From: an uncultured Chloroflexota bacterium | Lineage (GTDB): Bacteria; Chloroflexota; Anaerolineae; Aggregatilineales; Phototrophicaceae | Length of the DNA stretch: 8,135 bases | Assembly: GCA_937974245.1 (NCBI GenBank) | Contig: CALJKV010000029.1 | Coordinates: 1 to 8,135, forward strand | Reading direction: 5' to 3' | Shown here: piece after piece, positions 5,844 to 8,135 of the stretch | How positions within the stretch are numbered: position 1 is the stretch's first letter | Layout: each line of letters opens with the position of its first letter | The notes under the pieces: model-generated | Told to the model about the DNA's origin: nothing | Database searches by the model: none | What the model saw: the letters and a program-made list of their open reading frames with translations, nothing else | Made by a program: the position numbers and the translations under genes

Positions 5844-5949
5844 AGGGTATAGGTAGGGTAGAGCCTCACCACCAGCAGCACAAAGTGGCAAAATGAAAAC
5901 AGGCATATCAACTAAGGCATTGTGAGGCAGTATACCACTATCATACCCT
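5844..5949. repeat. Long imperfect inverted repeat in the TIR-REC leader region
   Basis: The left arm (5844-5869, AGGGTATAGG...GCCTCAC) is complementary to the right arm (5922-5949, GTGAGGC...ATACCCT) at most positions, with gaps. It has perfect blocks of seven bases at both ends and TAGGGTA-like repeats within. The arms are separated by 52 bases. The right arm overlaps the -10 region of the minus-strand promoter and the left arm lies in the 5' leader. It could be a regulatory site, an RNA structure or a remnant of a small mobile element. No direct flanking repeats were noticed. Confidence 0.45.
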
Positions 5950-5969
5950 ATTTTAGAAAAGCATTTCAA
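5940..5969 (-). promoter_or_regulatory. Putative promoter of the TIR-REC / REC-HEAT operon
   Basis: On the minus strand, TTGAAA (5964-5969, five of six) and TATGAT (5940-5945, five of six) are 18 bases apart. Transcription would start near 5933, leaving a leader of about 118 bases to the ATG at 5814. A second -10-like TATACT lies at 5929-5934 with a poorer -35. Confidence 0.5.
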
Positions 5970-6149
5970 ACGATATTATGCAATTCTCCAGAAGAATCGC
6001 CATCTTTCACTTTATCTTAATCTGACTTTTACCGGAAAAGTGACGGTATGGCATGAAAATACATCTGCCGGATGGGGCGGGTGCAACGGATTCCAGCGCA
6101 GCTTCGTATTATTGTTAGAGACCCGTCTGGATGGCAATTGAGGTGTATG
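5970..6149. other. AT-richer divergent intergenic region, no gene seen
   Basis: This part separates the TIR operon from the plus-strand zinc-ribbon gene. It holds a possible plus-strand -10 box TATTAT (5974-5979) without a good -35, and a small dyad ACTTTT-ACCGG-AAAAGT (6025-6041). An in-frame upward extension of the downstream gene to an ATG at 6072 has no ribosome site and reads as non-family sequence, so it is not taken as coding. Nothing else is recognised. Confidence 0.4.
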
Positions 6150-6914
6150 ATGCAGCTAACGTGTCCGAACTGCGGCGAGAAGATACCTTCTGCGCATATC
6201 AACATTCAGGAGATGGTGGCGGTATGCCCGGCCTGCGATACGGTGTTCCGGTTTACAGCGCCCGCGCCCAAAGCCAAACGGCGCAAGGTGAAACACCCGG
6301 AAAGGTTGATGCTGGACGAAACCGATCAGCACATGCGGATGGTTTTCCGCACGAACTTCCGGCTGGATAAGAATGAGACATTTATTTCCGGTGCTGTATT
6401 CAGCATTGTTTTCACCTGCGTCACTGCGCTGTTTATCGGCCAGTACCTGACCGAAGGAGACCCCGTGCTGGTTCTCATGGCCTTCATCATGGGATTGGCA
6501 GCACTGCTCGGTTACTACTGGCTGGCGCTAACCATCTATAACAAGACCCATATTGACGCAGCAGAAGATACCATCACGGTTTCGCGCCAGCCCGTTCCTA
6601 ATCCGCTGGCCCCGCCGAATACCATTGACCTGGCTGGGGTGGAGCGCATCCATTACGAAGAAACGGCCATCTCCCAAAAAGAGGGCTATGATACGCCGCG
6701 CTATGGCGTCTGGGCGATGCTGGTGGATGGGAGCCGGCGGCTGATCGTGAACGACGTGACCGCAGACTACGCGGCTTTCATTGCGCAGTGCCTGAACGAG
6801 CATGTTGCTCTGAATGCAGACCCGGACACGGATCGCCTGGCAGATGAGGATTGGGAGGCGGAAACCGTCATTATTGAGGATGCCGCCCCACAAAGGCGGG
6901 CGAATCAGGGGTAG
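6150..6914 (+). CDS. Zinc-ribbon membrane protein with two TM segments, unknown function
   Basis: The 254-residue protein starts with a zinc ribbon formed by CPNC (C5, C8) and CPAC (C26, C29). A basic, Lys/Arg-rich linker (about 40-52) follows. Two hydrophobic segments, about 79-99 (ISGAVFSIVFTCVTALFIGQY) and 106-130 (VLVLMAFIMGLAALLGYYWLALTIY), make a membrane hairpin. A soluble domain at 131-220 is predicted to be beta-rich (DTITVSRQ, IHYEE, RRLIVNDV); a PH-like fold is conceivable but not shown. The tail at 222-246 is acidic. With a short loop between the helices, both termini probably face the cytoplasm. GAGG (6140-6143) lies 6 bases before the ATG at 6150 and favours it over the adjacent ATG at 6147. 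The gene is divergent from the TIR operon, and its stop is 9 bases from the convergent DUF4037 stop. No named function is recognised. Confidence 0.85.
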   Translation: MQLTCPNCGEKIPSAHINIQEMVAVCPACDTVFRFTAPAPKAKRRKVKHPERLMLDETDQHMRMVFRTNFRLDKNETFISGAVFSIVFTCVTALFIGQYLTEGDPVLVLMAFIMGLAALLGYYWLALTIYNKTHIDAAEDTITVSRQPVPNPLAPPNTIDLAGVERIHYEETAISQKEGYDTPRYGVWAMLVDGSRRLIVNDVTADYAAFIAQCLNEHVALNADPDTDRLADEDWEAETVIIEDAAPQRRANQG

Positions 6915-6923
6915 TGCTACTGT

Positions 6924-8012
6924 TTACCCGTACAGCGCCCGAATCCGCGCACGCAGCCTGGCGTTCTCGCGCAGGTCGGTGGAGTCGGAGAACTGGTCTA
7001 TTGAACCGATGTCCGTCACGATGCGCCGCACGGCGTCATCCTGAATCCACGCCCGCAGCGCCTCCGCGAACCGTTCGGCATGGATGACCTGGAAGGGACG
7101 CCCCCAGAACGAGGAAACCTGCTCCGGCAGCGGGTCGGTCAGCCTCAGGGCGTTATGGAGTCCGGCAAGCTGTTCATAGGCCGCCGACAGCCAGCGTTCG
7201 CGTTCCTGCCAGGTTGCCGCCAGCAGCGCGCCGCGCAGGTGGGGCAGCAGCGCCGGGGCGCACTCCAGCCGGGCGAAGGCCGTGCCGAACCACTTGGCAT
7301 ACGGGGCATACTGGCGTTCCATCAAGAAGCACAGCCCCATGATGTCCCGCACCAGCCGCCCGGCGATGATCTGCGATCCGAGTTCGTCGCCCAGGTCGCC
7401 GGTGCGCCCGACGAAATGCTCCTCCTGGCCGATGCGTCCCCAGCCCGCCGCCAGCAGATACAACCAGACATCCTGCGGGTAGTAGCTGAAACGCGCCCGA
7501 ATTGCCTCTAACCCCAGGTCGTCGTGGTAGACCGCCCCAGCGGTGATCGCCCGGAGCTTCTGCTGCGGGAAAGACAGCCAATCCGCAGGGGTAATGGGCG
7601 TGTTCAGTTTATAGCCCAGGTACGCCCGGAAATAGCCGGGCAGCGTGTACAACTCAACGCGGTGGTTCACCGGGCCGCTGGTCGTTTCCGCCAGCAGTTG
7701 TGTGCCGTTGTCGTTCGGGTCGGGCGGGGCGAAGTTGGTCGGGTAGCCACGAAAGGTGTGCGGCAGGCGGTGGCGCAGCGACTCGTGGATAGCGGCCATC
7801 CGGGGCGCATCTTCCTCGCGCAGGAAGAGCATGAGGCGCGGCCCCCAGTGGTGGTCGGTGGACATAAGCGTATCGAAGCCCAGCACTTCCGAGCCGGAGC
7901 CGATGAGCGCGGCGGTATAGCGCACTGCCGGGAAGTCCTGTTCCAGCACCGGCTTGACGGCCTCGCGGTAGAAGGCTTCGCACAAGGCCAGACCGGGGAT
8001 AAATTCAGGCAT
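6924..8012 (-). CDS. DUF4037 nucleotidyltransferase-fold protein
   Basis: The 362-residue protein matches DUF4037-type proteins, which carry a nucleotidyltransferase-like N-terminal fold. The visible signature is ALIGSGSEVLGFDTLMSTDHHWGPRLMLFL (about 35-64). It has the GSGSE start, D47 and D53 as candidate metal ligands, and the DHHWGPR block. The remainder is mainly helical, with WLYLLAAGW (183-191) and a run of aromatic and Arg-rich segments. The substrate is not known; aminoglycoside- or nucleotidyl-transfer chemistry is only suggested by the fold. The ATG at 8012 is preferred because AGGAG (8020-8024) is 7 bases upstream; the adjacent GTG at 8015 would leave 4. The AGGAG overlaps the stop of a probable upstream gene, suggesting an operon. 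It converges with the zinc-ribbon gene with no room for a separate terminator. Confidence 0.88.
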   Translation of the reverse strand: MPEFIPGLALCEAFYREAVKPVLEQDFPAVRYTAALIGSGSEVLGFDTLMSTDHHWGPRLMLFLREEDAPRMAAIHESLRHRLPHTFRGYPTNFAPPDPNDNGTQLLAETTSGPVNHRVELYTLPGYFRAYLGYKLNTPITPADWLSFPQQKLRAITAGAVYHDDLGLEAIRARFSYYPQDVWLYLLAAGWGRIGQEEHFVGRTGDLGDELGSQIIAGRLVRDIMGLCFLMERQYAPYAKWFGTAFARLECAPALLPHLRGALLAATWQERERWLSAAYEQLAGLHNALRLTDPLPEQVSSFWGRPFQVIHAERFAEALRAWIQDDAVRRIVTDIGSIDQFSDSTDLRENARLRARIRALYG

Positions 8013-8022
8013 CACAACACTC

Positions 8023-8135
8023 CTAGTCAGGATTACGCTTGTGCTTCTGATTGTACCTGAAAACGCTGCGTTTACCCGCCTGTCGCAGCAGCAGTGGGAT
8101 GATTTTCAACGCCTCGCTCGCCAGTTTGTAAGTGC
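8023..8135 (-). CDS. Probable C-terminal end of an upstream gene, cut by window edge
   Basis: One minus-strand frame is open from the window edge to a TAG at 8025-8023 and encodes 36 residues, TYKLASEALKIIPLLL and on to a very basic tail (RQAGKRSVFRYNQKHKRNPD). The amphipathic helix followed by a Lys/Arg tail reads like a real protein end, and the other two minus frames stop sooner. Its stop lies inside the AGGAG of the DUF4037 gene, 10 bases before that ATG, as in a tightly packed operon. It is too short to name, and an open frame of this length can arise by chance. A TACAAT in the region could instead be a -10 box for the DUF4037 gene. Confidence 0.4.
   Translation of the reverse strand, partial: TYKLASEALKIIPLLLRQAGKRSVFRYNQKHKRNPD

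Noticed and set aside
7850..7905. Loss of a catalytic aspartate in the DUF4037 protein (DHH instead of DHD)
   Set aside because: From memory the DHHWGPR form occurs in this family, so it does not support inactivation without an alignment.
7524..8060. Plus-strand 178-codon frame opposite the DUF4037 gene
   Set aside because: Arg/Val/Gln-rich shadow frame; the minus strand carries the clear GSGSE...DHHWGPR signature.
1..8135. CRISPR array, tRNA or rRNA genes
   Set aside because: No regularly spaced direct repeats, no cloverleaf with a proper T-loop, and no rRNA-like conserved segments were seen.

Overview
The window looks like a chromosomal segment from a moderately GC-rich bacterium. Chloroflexota (perhaps Anaerolineae) is my best guess. 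This rests on the style of the proteins (a Uma2-family nuclease ending in the LLWEIYP..VYAPG pattern, TIR and REC-HEAT proteins, a DUF4037 protein, a zinc-ribbon two-TM protein) and on a palindromic intergenic repeat of the CCTCACCCC...GGGNTGAGG type. That assignment is inference; no rRNA or marker phylogeny is available here.

Left part (1-1750): a promoter-like site, a SAM-I-type riboswitch (about 184-298) and a Rho-independent terminator (318-348) precede metK (460-1701, S-adenosylmethionine synthetase). This is a classic feedback unit: SAM made by MetK should bind its own leader and stop transcription. A UUCG-capped hairpin follows metK.

Middle-left (1750-2176): about 475 bases without a protein gene. 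They hold a near-consensus promoter (TTCACA-17-TATAAT), a palindromic repeat, further small hairpins and a textbook terminator (2089-2115). Together these bracket a possible transcript of about 300 nt with no credible ORF, so this is a candidate non-coding RNA. A Uma2-family nuclease-like gene (2177-2728) follows, with its own -10 box.

Centre (2752-5814, minus strand): from upstream to downstream, a TIR-receiver fusion protein, then after 7 bases a receiver-HEAT-repeat protein, then after 104 bases a small exported beta-rich protein of unknown function. The first two form a compact operon of phosphorylation-controlled proteins without DNA-binding outputs. The TIR-REC gene suggests an NADase-type or scaffold TIR domain under two-component control; no histidine kinase is in the window. 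This is the most unusual part.

Right part (5815-8135): an AT-richer divergent intergenic region with a long imperfect inverted repeat and a good minus-strand promoter separates the TIR operon from a plus-strand zinc-ribbon, two-TM membrane protein (6150-6914). Converging on it with only 9 bases between stops is a DUF4037 nucleotidyltransferase-fold protein (6924-8012, minus). Just upstream of that is the apparent C-terminal end of another minus-strand gene cut by the window edge (8023-8135).
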